Source: Rhynchosporium graminicola
Taxonomy: Eukaryota; Ascomycota; Leotiomycetes; Helotiales; Ploettnerulaceae
Length of the DNA stretch: 64,000 bases
Assembly (NCBI GenBank): GCA_900074885.1
Contig: FJUW01000005.1
Span: 2,801-66,800 of the forward strand
Direction of reading: 5' to 3'
Shown here: piece after piece, positions 40,350 through 52,800 of the stretch
How the letters are laid out: each line of letters starts with the position of its first letter
How positions within the stretch are numbered: position 1 is the first letter of the stretch
Position numbers and translations under genes: made by a program
Notes under the pieces: generated by a model
The model's input: only the letters and a program-made list of their open reading frames with translations
The model's database searches: none
What the model was told of the DNA's origin: nothing

Positions 40350-41287
40350 TACTAACGGACCGTAGGATATCTACTACTACTACTGCCGCTGCTACCTCTG
40401 CTGCCGCTGCCTTAGTAGCCTAATCTTACGCCGCTAGCCTTGCGGCTCCTCTACTAACCCTTACTATATAAGTCACTCTTAGCTATCTAATAGTCTATAA
40501 CTTAGCTAACGAATACTCGTAAGGCTGCCCTTACCCGCTCGCGCTACTACTGCTATAACGCGGCTCTTCGCCCTCCCCTCCCTCCGCGCTGCCAATTTGC
40601 ATCTAAGTCAGGTCTTCTCTAGTGCTACTTAGTCCTCTAACTTAGAGGCTTAATACGTCCAGATCTATAAGTTATTCTATATTATTCCCTAACTAATTAT
40701 ACTCTATAATAGACCGTTTCGGACGTAGAGATACTAATAGATATAGCTAGATGTATTAAGCTTCCGGGTTATAACTACTACTAAGAAAGCTATAGCCCTT
40801 AGATAGAGTGCGTTCGGGTCGCTAGTTTTTTAAGTAGCTCCTGCGCTAACTACTACTATAGTAGTATAAGAGGCTATTGCTCGCTCTATAAGTTATATTC
40901 CGAACTGAATTATAACTTATACTAATATTTATAGATCTATAGGCCCTACTACTCCTGCTGCTCCTATCGTTCCCTCCCCTGCTACTACTAGCTCTTCCTC
41001 GGGTCGCACCTATAGTTATAGAAATACTTAAGTCGCTCCTAGTACTTATAATAATAATAAGTCATAAATCTAACTGCTTTATAGCTTATAACTAATCCGT
41101 AGTAGCCCGCTATACCTTCCCTACTACTACTAGCTATATCTATCGCTCCTACTATACTTGCCGCTAGCTTTTAGAAGCCCGGGCGATTCTTTACGAATCG
41201 CTCGCAGATAACCTCTACGCAGAGGCCGATTTAGAGGAGGAGGAGGAGTATAAGGATAAGGAGAGTAAGGGCTTAATTGAGCTATAA
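40350..41287 (+). pseudogene. HelA-2 accessory gene, antisense to Rep-helicase
   Basis: Read through RIP stops, this strand gives a long protein-like frame. Ala/Thr/Ser-rich start (TTTTAAATSAAAALVA near 40371-40420); a middle segment (ITRLFALPSLRAANLHLSQV near 40555-40610, SSNLEA, YKLFYIIP); a low-complexity GPTTPAAPIVPSPATTSSSS region near 40945-41000; then, after one frame change near 41060 (intron or indel), a tail with ILYESLADNLYAEADLEEEE and stop at 41285-41287. The same frames and the same tail stop occur in HelA-1. No family recognised. It is tail to tail with Rep-helicase. The start is not fixed. Confidence 0.6.
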
Positions 41288-41479
41288 ATCCTATTAAAGG
41301 TCTCCTATAGGAGTATAAGTTAAATTTCAGGGCTGAAAATCCTATTATAAGTCTCCTATAAGAGTTAATATTAAATAGAAACCGCGTTCTGCTTTATCTT
41401 TAACTTCTTTTAGATTTTATTAAACTTTTCGTAATTAAGAGATCTATATAGTATATCTATAGACTTATAAATTATTCTT

Positions 41480-44400
41480 AACTGAACTAATATTAACGAA
41501 GATCAAGTAATACCTCTAGAAATATAATATTCGTAATCTAATATTAATTTTCTATAGGTAGTAATACGCTTAACCCTTTAACTTTAGACGTTCGTGAAAG
41601 ACTAATATATAGCTAATAATAAGTAAATATAAGCGTCCGTAAGTCTAGCCCTACTATATAAAATAACTATCCTTAAGACTTATTAATAGTTATAGCAAAA
41701 TATAAACGGACCGGAAATTACTTTTATTAAAAAGTAATTCTAAGCCTATTATCCGTTCCTATTAATTTAATCCGTAGGAGTACTTATAACTATCTATTAA
41801 AGTCTCTACTTAAGATCCGAGCCTCGATATAGTACTTTCTTAGGCTTATAACTACTAATCGCGTTCTATTATAAAAGCCTTCCGGTAGCATAAGATTACA
41901 TAAAAGAAGAATAAGCGAACCGAGCTTAAGGTGTAAGTATAATAATAGTAGTAAGAGAAGATCGATTTTTTAAAGAGTCTTAGCTGAAAACTAATAAAGA
42001 TCCGTCTCAGCGATATCTGCGTTAGTTACGTATATATCTATAGCTAAGTAAGTCCGTAACTAGCCCGGAAAGCGACTAAGAATTATTATATTTAGCTCTA
42101 TAATAGTTATATTTAAGGTTAATAAAAGATAGCGACCTATAAAAGTAGTCGGATCTATAGTAGCCCCTCTAAGAAGAGCTAGCGAATAGATAGAGTCGAT
42201 AAAACTGGAAATACTAATAAGTTAATAAATATAGTCCGGTACTATAACTAAAAGCTCTTTACGCGGATTATAAGATAGATTACTAACCTAATCTACGAAT
42301 TCCGAACTATAAACCCCTTCCCGGACTCGTATATTAATTCGTAAGGTAATATGATATAATCAGAGCTAGATAAATAACTTTTAAATATAAGTAGTTATAA
42401 TATCAGCCCGCGAACTCTGTAGTATAACTAGAAGTATCTACGTAAAGTCTCTACTAAGTATTACAAGTATACTGCCGAAGAGAATATCATCCGTAGAGCC
42501 TTATAAATTAACTAATAAGTAGTATACTACCTTAAAATAATATTTATATTATATTAGCACCTTATCCTAGATAATCATATTAACTTAACGTAAGAGACCG
42601 CCGAGCGCGCTTTACTTCGTAATACTACTTATAGATTATTCCGTAAGATCGATCGAGATCTTAAATTGCAAGTATAATATACGCCTATTCGGTAATAATA
42701 AGGCTATAATACTAGTAGAAGTAACGCAAAGGACTGACTTTTCTTCGCTATATTAATAATAGCAGAGAGTCTTATATAGATACGTTTTACCGGACTTACT
42801 TTAGCTTTAGATATAAAAGTGCGCTATTTCTAGTTCGGTAATAATCGTAATTATAATATTCGTAAAAGCCGTAAGCTAATCGCTATTAAGGTTCGCTTTT
42901 ATCATTTGCGCTAAAGTAGTGAAATCTTCGATTCGATTATCTATTATCTATTAGAAAGTATAATAATAAGCCTAATCCTACTCGTAAGCAGGTAAGCCGA
43001 CGCTCGAAAGTGACTATTACTAATCCGTAAAGCCCTTAGCTAAGAGCTATAGTCCGTAATCGTAATATAAGTTCAGAAGAGGGAGAGGAAAGCCGGGTTT
43101 TTAATATAGCTAATAAGTAAGATCGTTATAGAAGTATTCCTTATATTACTCCTAGATAGCTAACAGGTCCGTAATCTCCTATTAACAGAGTCTAGTTAAA
43201 AAAAGCGTTCGTAGATTACTTATTAAAGTAAATAGCTTTACTTCGTCGAAGTATTAACTACTCTTAATTCTTTTCAGCTAAATTATATACGATATAAGTA
43301 GCTTTATATATCTCGTAAGTAACCCCTTCAAAATTATATAGCTTATTAAACGATTTCAGTCCGCGAATAATCGTTAAGAGTAGCTATAAGTAGAAACGTT
43401 CCCCTGAAATAAAGCTATAATAATATATATAGCTAATACGATTATCTCCTCTCTTTCGTAAGCGCTATTTATAAGTTAACTAATCCTAGACGTAATAAGC
43501 TAGAAACTCCGAATATAACTATAGCCTAATAGTAGGGTTTATAGTATTAAATTCGAAGAACCCTATAAGAGTAGAATAGGCTATATCTCGCTTTATAGCT
43601 ATCTCTTCTATAGATAAACTAAGCTTGAAATATATAGTTTACTCTCCTTATAAATAAACTATAAGATATTATATAAGCGGAAATTCCTTATAAGTAGGAT
43701 ATTCGAATAGTTACTATAAAGCTTCCGAGGGACTTATATATTATACTTATACGTAATAAGTAATCTCGTTATCTATATTTAAGATTATAAGAGTCGTTCG
43801 GTCCGTACTCTTATATACGTACTTATAGATATACTTAATAGCTTGTATTAACTTATAAACTTCGATGTTAATATGCGATTAGTAGTAATTAAGAAGATAC
43901 GGATTATATAGAACTACCTATTAGTTATCTAAAGTAACTTCTTAGCTATCTTTACGAATTATAAACGTTTAGCTATCTTCCTAATAATAATATTCAAAGT
44001 AACTATCTTCTGTAATAACTATAGTAGGTTTAAACGCCTTCGGAAAGCGTTTCTAATACTATAACAGGTCGCCGGTATACTTATAAGCTATATAAGAAGT
44101 ATTCGGAAAGTCACGCCTATAGGGCCTATAAGTTATATTATTTAAAACTAACTCCTATAACTTACCTATAAGGTCTATAGCCTCGTTCGGAATCTCCGCA
44201 GATATAATCTTATCGACTCTAGTTAGTATCAGATAATTACTTATACCCTCGAGCTAAAGAAGAAGATAAAGATAAAGTAAACTACACTTTTAATACTTAA
44301 TAGTATAGATATAAGTATAATATTTTCTAAAGGCTCCTTTTTTAATATTATTAAGAAGCTCTTTAATCTTTAAGCAGAAGACGCGTATAATAATATCAGG

Positions 44401-45650
44401 CTTATTAATTAGCTAGGATTATATTTTCTGAAGCTTACGGACGATTTCGGGCTATCGCGAGTTAGCTATAAATATAATAAAGAGTATAAGTCGTTCGAAA
44501 AAGCGTACTATCGCTATAGAATCTTGAAATAATTATTATATAAAATAATCGCTTCTGATAAAAGAAGAAGGAAAGATAAACCGACGCCTATATTCTACGG
44601 AGTCGCTATCGGCCCGGATAAGCGTATCTGTAAGCCCGTTATATATATCCGTATATATATCTTCTTAATAACTCTTTATCTATTCTAGTCGAGTAATACG
44701 ATAGGCGATATAGATATCGATAATATATTATTAAAATATGCAGTTCGTACGGAAAAGGTTCAAGATTTAATAAGCTCGTCAGAAGAGCCGGAACTTATAA
44801 AATAGCTATTACTCTAAGCGTTTATAATTCGATCTCGATCGTAAATCTGTAAAAACTAATACTACCCTAGCTCGCTATAAGGAAAGAGTAGTAGATAACT
44901 TAATAGAAAGTATACAGGATTCGTAATATATACTAAATATAAACGTAGTCTATTATAGTAAAGTTCTCGGACTATAAGTATAATATCGCAAAAGCTAGCT
45001 TTATTAAACTTATCTAGGATAATTCTAGTAATCTTGTTTATAACTAGAAGATTCTCGCGTCTTTTATTAGCTCTAATCTATATTACTAGTCGTATTTATA
45101 AGCTAAGAATAATCCGGAAATTATTATCTTAGACTTATAATCGCTCTCGGGCGGTCCGGTATATAGCTATAAATAGATTATTAGTAATAACTATCTTATA
45201 TAAATCGCGTAGAATTATAGTATTAAGAGAATCGTAATATATAAGTTAAATATTAGTTATATAATTAGAGTTATAGAAAAATAATTAAGTAAAGATAAGT
45301 ATTATTCGCGGACCGGGAAATAAGAGCTCTTATAAGTAATATAGCTCCTTATAAGCTATAAAGGTAATTAATCTATAGTGAAGATTAATACGATCTTCTT
45401 TAGTAGTATTTATAAATATAAAAGAAAGAGTAGCGTTATATTAGCGTATCTTCTGCCGAAATAGTTCACTTCGCGGATCTGTACTATCTAATAACCTCCG
45501 TAAGATATCCGGTATTTCTCGTAATAGCTCTAAGTAAATAGCTCCCTTTTTATAATAGAGCTCGTATTTACTCCTAGCCCCTGCTTTATCGATCTAGTAA
45601 AGTGCAGCGCACTTAGTATACTAATAATTTATCTAACTAATATCTTATAG
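41480..45650 (-). pseudogene. HelA-2 Rep-helicase remnant
   Basis: Same order as in HelA-1 but uninterrupted: Helitron N-terminal region near 45300-45550, Rep core near 43750-43900, helicase about 43500-41500 including the SQG motif region near 41690. Stops from CAA, CAG and TGG throughout. Between this and the HelA-1 copy most differences are C/T or G/A. Confidence 0.83.
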
Positions 45651-46313
45651 ACTTATAATAGCGAAAAGAGACCGAAATCTATACGGAATAGCCTATCCTA
45701 GAGCAGGTACTACTAGGGCAAGTACTACTAGAGCTAGTATAAGCTATAAAAGAGGCTCTTCTGAAAGTAAAGAAGATAAAAGAAGTAGTTAATTAATTTA
45801 AGTAGCTATATTAGCCTGGATTTATATACGCGTTTATCAGCGGCGCTTCGCAGGTCGAGAAGTAGCTAGAAGGCCTATAATAGACGCGCTATAAGTCCGC
45901 TAAAGAGTATTAAGATCGACTTCTTAAAGTAGCTGCCGAGAAAGCGCTTAATCTGCCTACTTATTATCAGTTTCGGACCGGAAGCTAGAAGAATAAATAT
46001 ACGTTATACTTAAAAAACGTCTTATATCGTATACTTATATAATTCGTTCGAAAGTTACTAATAAGCTAATTCTGTTTATAGTTCGAATACTATTTAGAAG
46101 GAGAAGACTCTATTAGTAGACAGATAGTAAGAGCTTGTAGACGAAATATACGAACGTTAAGTCGAAATATACGAATATTAAGTAGCCCGAAAATATTTAA
46201 TATTCCTTCTTTTCGGCTGTGCACCTGCTAAGGCCTCGCTATAGCTAATCATAGCATTTCACGTGACCCGTTTTTTTAACTAGTGATCCACAAATAGCTC
46301 AATATAATATAGA

Positions 46314-46638
46314 TAAGATCTACTTCTCAGCGGCCTTTCGCAAGCTTCGGGGCTAAAGGACCTTGCTTCGCGCAGTCTATAAAGAAAGTACGTCTATAAA
46401 GAAAGTAGTTAGGGGTCCTTATAAACAGCTGTCCTACGTAAGCTTCGGGGCTGTTTTAATTCGGGCGTGAGTAAGATTTTCGTGTTCCTTCTTTTCGGCC
46501 GTGCACCTGCCAAGGCCTCGCTATAGCCAATCACAGCGTTTCACGTGACCCGTTCTTTCCTCGCTATAGCCAATCACAGCATTTCACGTGACCCGTTTTT
46601 TTAACTGGTGATCCACAAATAGCTTAATATTATATAGA
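46314..46638 (-). mobile_element. 325-bp mini-Helitron abutting HelA-2
   Basis: Non-autonomous Helitron made only of HelA ends: 3' end at 46314 (aagatctacttctcagcggc, related to the HelA 3' end), a short middle with two copies of tctataaagaaagta (46375-46408), and 5' end at 46638. The 5' region holds a duplicated 42-bp block (46517-46558 and 46559-46600) containing CCAAT and CACGTG. It retains many CpA/TpG, unlike its 6-kb neighbour. It shares one A/T target with HelA-2. Confidence 0.8.
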
Positions 46639-48098
46639 TAACGCTATACCCCGCTATATATCTATTTAATTAGCGAAATCGACGATTAAGTTTCCTCTGC
46701 TTATCTAAATACTTATAAGACTGCCGAAATAATTTCTATCTATTACTATTAGAAAGGACTCGTATCAGATATAAAATAGTACACTTGTAATTGCCGCTTA
46801 TACTAATACTCTTATCTGAAATAGACGAAATAGTAAGGATTCCTCTACCTATTACTAGTACTTAGCTACTTTATATAGTACCTAGCTATAGATTTTAAGG
46901 ATTTCTCGCCTGATAACTAGGGATTTAATAAGATATTAGTATTTATTAACCGCTTAGGGAAGGACTTCGTATCGATACTATACTACTATAATATCGATAC
47001 TCGCGGGATAGCGATATTATTTATCTAATAGATATATCGTTTCAGATATACCCCCGAGTTAATTATATCCGACTAAGGAGCTTAGTTTATCTTATCCTTC
47101 TAGTAAGAGTTTTACTATATAATTAGAGTTAAGATTAAGCTCTCTATCTCTTTCTACTAGTAAACCGATAGATAAACAGAGATTATGAACTAGTATATTA
47201 ACTAACGCCTTAGACTTTTCGTTAATTATTACTAGAGTAACTAGAGTGAACTACTACTAATAATAGATCGCGCCTAAGTAACCCTGCCTTATGATTCTAT
47301 TAGTATAGCGCTATATACCCTTCAATACGATATACTGCTATAGAATAGCTAGGATTAGAAGTAAATTACTGTATTAATACTATAAGAGAAGCTTAACTAT
47401 ACCGATACTAAATCCTTAGCTAAACGTACTAAATCCGCTATCGAGGTTATAAAAGCTAATATATTAGCTACCTAGTAGAGGATAAGCGCTATAACTGACC
47501 CGAAATAGTATAGTATCGACTAGGAAATTAGAGATAAGGTATTTCTCTCTATAAAGAACCTTAAGAATTACTAGCTAAGTAAGAAGCTATCTAGCCTCTG
47601 AGTAAGACTATACTAAGTCCTAGCTAAGATCAGATACTCCTATAAGCTAGATTTGCCCTCGGAATCTTCTATATATAGTATATTCGCTCCCGAATTACTC
47701 TTTAAGGACCCGGACGACCTATTACTAGGCTAGGAGCTACTAAACCTACCCCCGGAGGTTATTACTACTTAAGAAGAGTAGGAGTTATAAGATATACTCG
47801 CTATATAGCTCCTAAGAGGTAATCTGAAGTATTAAGTTAGTTAGCTAGACTACGACCCGGACTTAACTTAATATAACGCTTCCGACCTAATAGATACCTT
47901 ATATAAGCTCAGAGACTTCTATATTACTAACTTAAGTAAACTTAGACTTCCGCGTAAACTAGATTAGTAAATTAAGGCTTAAGAGGATAGAATAGATAAC
48001 TATAGTTACTTAGAGGATAATAAACTATTATAGTTACTAGTATTAAAAATTTATTACTAAGGATAATCCTCTGATTATACTCTATAATAACGCTATAT

Positions 48099-49027
48099 CT
48101 AAAACTCTACTTCCTCTACTACTTCTACTTTACTAGCTTTCTCCCCTAAGTTCTCCGGAAGTTCTAGTAAATCTGGAATATCTAGAACTAGAACTACTAT
48201 ATCTAACTTCTTACTTAAATCTACTAATATAGCTTTAGTAGTAGACTAAGTATAATAGCTAATCTTACGCGCGTTCTTCTTTAGAGAGGGTCCGGGAGTA
48301 TCTAGATCTAACGCTATCTCTGAACTAGAAAGCAAATTCCTTTTTCCCTTAGTATTAGATATCGTAGCCTTAAATATAGCTTTCTTTATAAATTCCCGTA
48401 TAATAGTATTTAACTTATTCGTCTGCTTTAACGCTATTTTAGCTATTAACTTAGACTTCGCCGAATCTACTATTAGAAGATCTAAATCCTATATCACGTT
48501 AGTATCGTACTAGTATCTAAGGGTTTAAGATCTTAACTTATTACCTTAATAAACTCTAACTTTTTAAATACTTTCTCTATAGATCGCCTTAAAGCTTAAG
48601 TCTCTACTAATTATATAGTAGTAATCTCTAACGTAATAGTAAGAGTAGTAGATTTCGCGAGACGATAGATCTGATTAATCGCTTTATAAGTAGCTATAAT
48701 ACCGCCCCGATTTAGCTCCGCGTCCTTAGTTTCGCCGCTAAGAAGTAAACCGGATAAAATAGTATACTTCGTATTAATATAGTTAAGTAACTATAATATA
48801 TTAGTATATATAACTATATTTAAGTTCAAGTAACTTATATATTTATAATTACTCTTTAACGCCAAATAATACTTATAAAGCTTAGAGTTAGGCTTATTAA
48901 ATAAATATAGAAGTTCTAGAATAGGAGTATTATTATACTTTATCTTAAGAAAGGTACGAATATATCGCAGGTAATATATACGATACGCCGCCGAAAGAGT
49001 ACTAGCGGGAACTAGTAAAGGCACTAT
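48099..49027 (-). pseudogene. GypC-2 antisense accessory gene
   Basis: Second copy of the gene at 24375-25303, opposite gag-pol. Exon 1 49027-48545, intron 48544-48489 (56 bp, GTAATAAG...CTAAC...TAG), exon 2 48488-48099: exactly 483, 56 and 390 bp as in GypC-1. First codon ATA (RIP form of ATG), followed by VPLLVPASTLSAA. Exon 1 contains GLLLSGETKDAELNRGGII and RSIEKVFKKLEFIK; exon 2 contains DSAKSKLIAKIALKQTNKLN and the C-terminal KASKVEVVEEVEF. About 530 bp separate its start from the 3' LTR, room for its own promoter. The only lesions are RIP-type substitutions, no indels. Product unknown; amphipathic helices suggest a structural or interaction role. Confidence 0.75.
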
Positions 49028-49556
49028 AGGAGTTAGCGTTATAGATCCGTGAAACTCTTATACTGCACTTAAGGACTATCCCTAATACTAAGGCAAGGAA
49101 CTTACTTATAATAAGAGAAGAGTTAATTAGGTCGATTAATATATAAGATTATAGCAGACTACTATAGTAATTAGTAATAATACTTACTCTAGGAACTATA
49201 TTATAGTCTAAGGAGAGTAAACTTATAAGTTTAAGTAATTATCACGTTTAAAAAGGAAAGGCTTTAATATTAATAAACCCCTTCCTTTATATACTCTACG
49301 CCTTACTTAAACTCGACTCCCGCTATAAACAGATAAAGTAAATATAGCTTACTACCTAATTTAGAAGCTACGACTAATATAGTACTATTATAGTAATATA
49401 ACTAATCAGAACCTGATAAAGAATTTACTACTACTAAAGAGCGGCTAGCGCCTATTGCGCGAATATCGACGAAAACAGTTATAATAAAGACTAATTTCTA
49501 GTATAAAACTATAACCTTCCGAGCTTAGGGTTAAGCTCTTCTTAGAGGGGGGGTAA

Positions 49557-49824
49557 TATGACGATAGCTTACCTGAATATCATATGAGAAGAAGGATAGA
49601 TACTAGGGCCCAAGTTCATAGGTATCCCGGCAGAACTAGTGTCCGGCTCGGTATAGTATCGGACTAGTACCGGTATATATATATAAGGTACCTTGCACTC
49701 TATCTCTCTTCTTCTTCCTTTCTTATCTTTTTGTTTCTTTCGTAGTAGATTATATAAGATCGCTCTTAGCCTCCTTACTTGTTTATTCTTACTTATATAC
49801 CGCCTCGAGTCTTGTGTCGTTATA
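49557..49824 (+). repeat. GypC-2 3' LTR
   Basis: Follows the polypurine tract gagggggggtaa; ends CTTGTGTCGTTATA next to atagt. Confidence 0.9.
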
Positions 49825-52800
49825 ATAGTACGCTTTTTCGAACGACTTATACTCTTTATTACCTTTACTGCTAACCCGCGATAGCCCGAAATCGTCTGTA
49901 AGCTTTAGAAAACATAATCCTAGCTAGTTAATAGGCCTGATATTATCGTACGCGTCTTTTATTTAAAGATTAAAGAGCTTCTTAACGATATCAAAAAAGG
50001 AGCCTTTAAAAAATATCGTACTTATATATATACTATTAAGTATTAAAAGCGTAGTTTATCTTATCTTTATCTTCTTCTTTAGCTCGAGGGTATAAGTAAT
50101 TATCTAATACTAATTAGAGTCGAGGAGATTATATCTGCGGAAATTCCGGACGAGGCTACGGACCTTATAGGTGAGTTATAGAAGTTAGTATTAAATAATA
50201 TAATTCACAGGCCCTATAGTCCTGACTTTCCGAATGCTCCTTATATAGCTTGTAGGCACGCCGGCGATCTGTTATAGTATTAGAAACGCTTTCCGAAGAA
50301 GTTTTAGCTAACTATAATTATTACCGAAGATAGTTACTCTTAATATTATTATTAGTAAGACGACCGAACGTTTATAGTTTATAAAGATAACTAAGAAGTC
50401 ACTTTAGATAATAGATAGGTAGTTCCGTATAATCCGTATCTTCTTAATTACTATCGATCGCATATTAACGTCGAAGTTTATAAGTTAGTATAAGCTATTA
50501 GATATATCTATAAGTATATATATAAGAGTATAGACGGAATAACTCTTACGATCTTAAATACGAATAACGAGATTACTTATTATATATAAGCGTAATATGT
50601 AAGTCCCCCGGAAGCTTTATAGCAACTCTTCGAATATCCTACTTATAAGGAATTTCCGCTTATATAATATCTTATAGTCTATTTATAAGGAGATTAAACT
50701 ATATATTTCAAGCTTAGTTTATCTGTAGAAGAGATAGCTATAAAGTGAAATATAGCTTATTCTACTCTTATAGGGTTCTTCGAATTTAATACTATAAACC
50801 CTACTATCGGGCTATAGCTATATTCGGAGTTTCTAGCTTATTACATCTGGGATTAATCGACTTATAAATAGCGTTTACGAAAGAGAGAAGGTTATTATAT
50901 TAGTTATATATATTATTATAGCCTTATTTCAGGGGAACGTTTCTACTTATAGCTACTTCTAATAATCGTTCGCGGATCGAAATCGTTTAATAAGCTATAT
51001 GATTTTGAAAAGGTTACTTATAAGATATATAAGGCTACTTATATTTCATATAGTTTAGCTAAAAATAATTAAGAGTAATTTCAGTACTTTAATAAAGCGA
51101 AGCTATTCACTTTAATAAGTAGTTTACGAACGCTTTTTTTAACTAGACTTTGTTAATAAGAGATTATAGACCTATTAGCTATTTATGAGTAATATAAGGA
51201 ATACTTCTACGATAATCTCGCTTATTAGCTATATTAAAAACCCGGCTTTCCTCTCTCTCTTTTAAACCTATATTACGATTACAGACTATAGCTCTTAGCT
51301 AAGGGCCTTACGGATTAGTAATAGTTACTTTCGAGCGTTAGCTTACTTTCTTACGAGTAGAACTAAGCTTATTATTATACTTTCTAATAGATAGTAGATA
51401 ATCGAATCGAAGATTTTACTGCTTTAGCGCAAACGAGAAAAGCGAACCTTAATAGCAATTAGCTTATAGCTTTACGAATATCGTAACCGCGATTATTACC
51501 GAACCGGAAATAGCGCACTTTTATATCTAAAGCTAAGATAAGTCTAGTAAAACGTATCTATATAAGACCCTCTGCTATTATAACTATAGCGAAGAAAAGT
51601 CGGTCCTTTATATCGCTTCTATAGGTATTATAGCCTTATTATTATAGAATAAGCGAATATTATACTTATAATTCAAGATTCCGATCGATCTTATAGAATA
51701 ATCTATAAGTAGTATTACGAAGTAGAGCGCGCTTAGCGGTCTCTTATATCGAGTCGATCTGATTATCTAAGATAAGATACTAATATAATATAAGTATTAT
51801 TTTAAGATAATTCACTGCTTATTAGTCGATATATAAAGCTCTATAGATAACGTTCTCTTTAGTAGTATACTTGTAATACTTAGTAGAGACTTTACGCAGA
51901 TACTTCTAGTTATACCGCGGGGTTCGCGAGCTAATATTATAACTAATTATATTCAAAAGTTATTTATTTAGCCTCGATTATATCAGATTACCTTACGGAT
52001 TAATATACGAGTCTAGGAAGAGGTTTATAGTCCGGAATTCGTAGATTAAGTTAGTACTTTATCTTACGATCCGTATTAAGAGCTTTTAGTTATAGTTCTA
52101 GATTATATTTATTAACTTATTAGCGTTTCTAGTTTTATTAACTCTATTTACCCGCTAGATCTTCTTAGAGGAGCTACTATAGATATAACAACTTTTACAG
52201 GTTACTACCTTTTATTAACTCTAAATATAACTATTATAGAGCTAAATAGAATAATTCTTAGTTATCTTCTGAGCTAGTTACGAACCTACTTAGGTATAGA
52301 TATATATATAATAGATATAGATATCGCTGAAATAGATTTTTATTAGTTTTTAGCTAAAACTCTTCAAAAAATCGATCTTCTATCGCTACTACTATTACAC
52401 TTATACCTTAAGCTTAGTTCGCTTATTCTTCTTTTATATAACCTTACGCTACCGGAGGGCCTTTATAATAGAACGCGATTAGTAGTTATAAGCCTAAGAA
52501 AGTACTATATCGAGGCTCGGATTCTAAGTAGAGACCTTAATAAATAGTTAAGAGTACTCCTGCGGATTAAATTAATTAGAATAGATAATAAGCTTAGAAT
52601 TACTCTTTAATAAAAGTAATTTCTAATCTATTTATACTTCGCTATAACTATTAATAAGTCTTAAGGATAATCGTCTTATATAGTAGGGCTATACTTACGG
52701 ATACTTATATTTACTTATAGTTAGCTATACGTTAGTCTATTATAGATATCTAGAGTTAAAGAGTTAAGTATACTATTACTTATAGAAAATCGACTTCAGA

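Larger units (their letters stand above)
40035..46313 (-). mobile_element. HelA-2: full-length Helitron in GypC-2
   Basis: Minus-strand copy of HelA, 6279 bp. Its 5' end (TCTATATTATATTGAGC, minus strand) is at 46313 and its 3' end (GAGAAGATCTTG) at 40035. On the plus strand the left host base is A (40034); after the adjoining mini-Helitron the right host base is T (46639). GypC-1 shows the intact site gcgttA/Tacgtatag, so insertion was between A and T with no target duplication, the Helitron signature. Carries Rep-helicase (minus) and an accessory gene (plus). Confidence 0.93.
35900..48060 (+). pseudogene. GypC-2 gag-pol remnant
   Basis: Pieces 35900-40034 and 46639-48060. Gag with one CCHC zinc knuckle near 37275-37315 (RIP-altered). 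Reverse transcriptase about 38500-39250, with AYLDNILIYS near 38926-38955 (YLDD catalytic site). RNase H about 39350-39650. Integrase about 46750-47300 (DFKDFSPDN, NKILVFINRLGKDFVSILY). Chromodomain about 47810-47960 (YNASDLIDTLYKLRDFYITN). The Helitron insertion falls between RNase H and integrase. Stop codons throughout. Confidence 0.83.
35441..49824 (+). mobile_element. GypC-2: chromovirus with antisense gene, in HelA-1
   Basis: Plus-strand LTR element with target duplication atagt (35436-35440, 49825-49829), LTRs 35441-35708 and 49557-49824 (268 bp each), and a G-rich polypurine tract at about 49545-49553. It is interrupted by the HelA-2/mini-Helitron block 40035-46638; without that block it is about 7.78 kb. 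Only 45 bp of HelA-1 separate it from GypB. Confidence 0.93.

Noticed and set aside
11643..46638. Inverted arms at 11.6-13.4 kb and 44.6-46.3 kb as terminal repeats of one giant (Starship- or Maverick-like) transposon
   Set aside because: The arms are the 5' parts of two separate Helitron copies in opposite orientation; target duplications of the elements between them explain the whole interval.
49693..49884. 63-codon plus-strand frame at the GypC-2/HelA-1 junction
   Set aside because: It crosses from the LTR into the Helitron, so it cannot be one gene.
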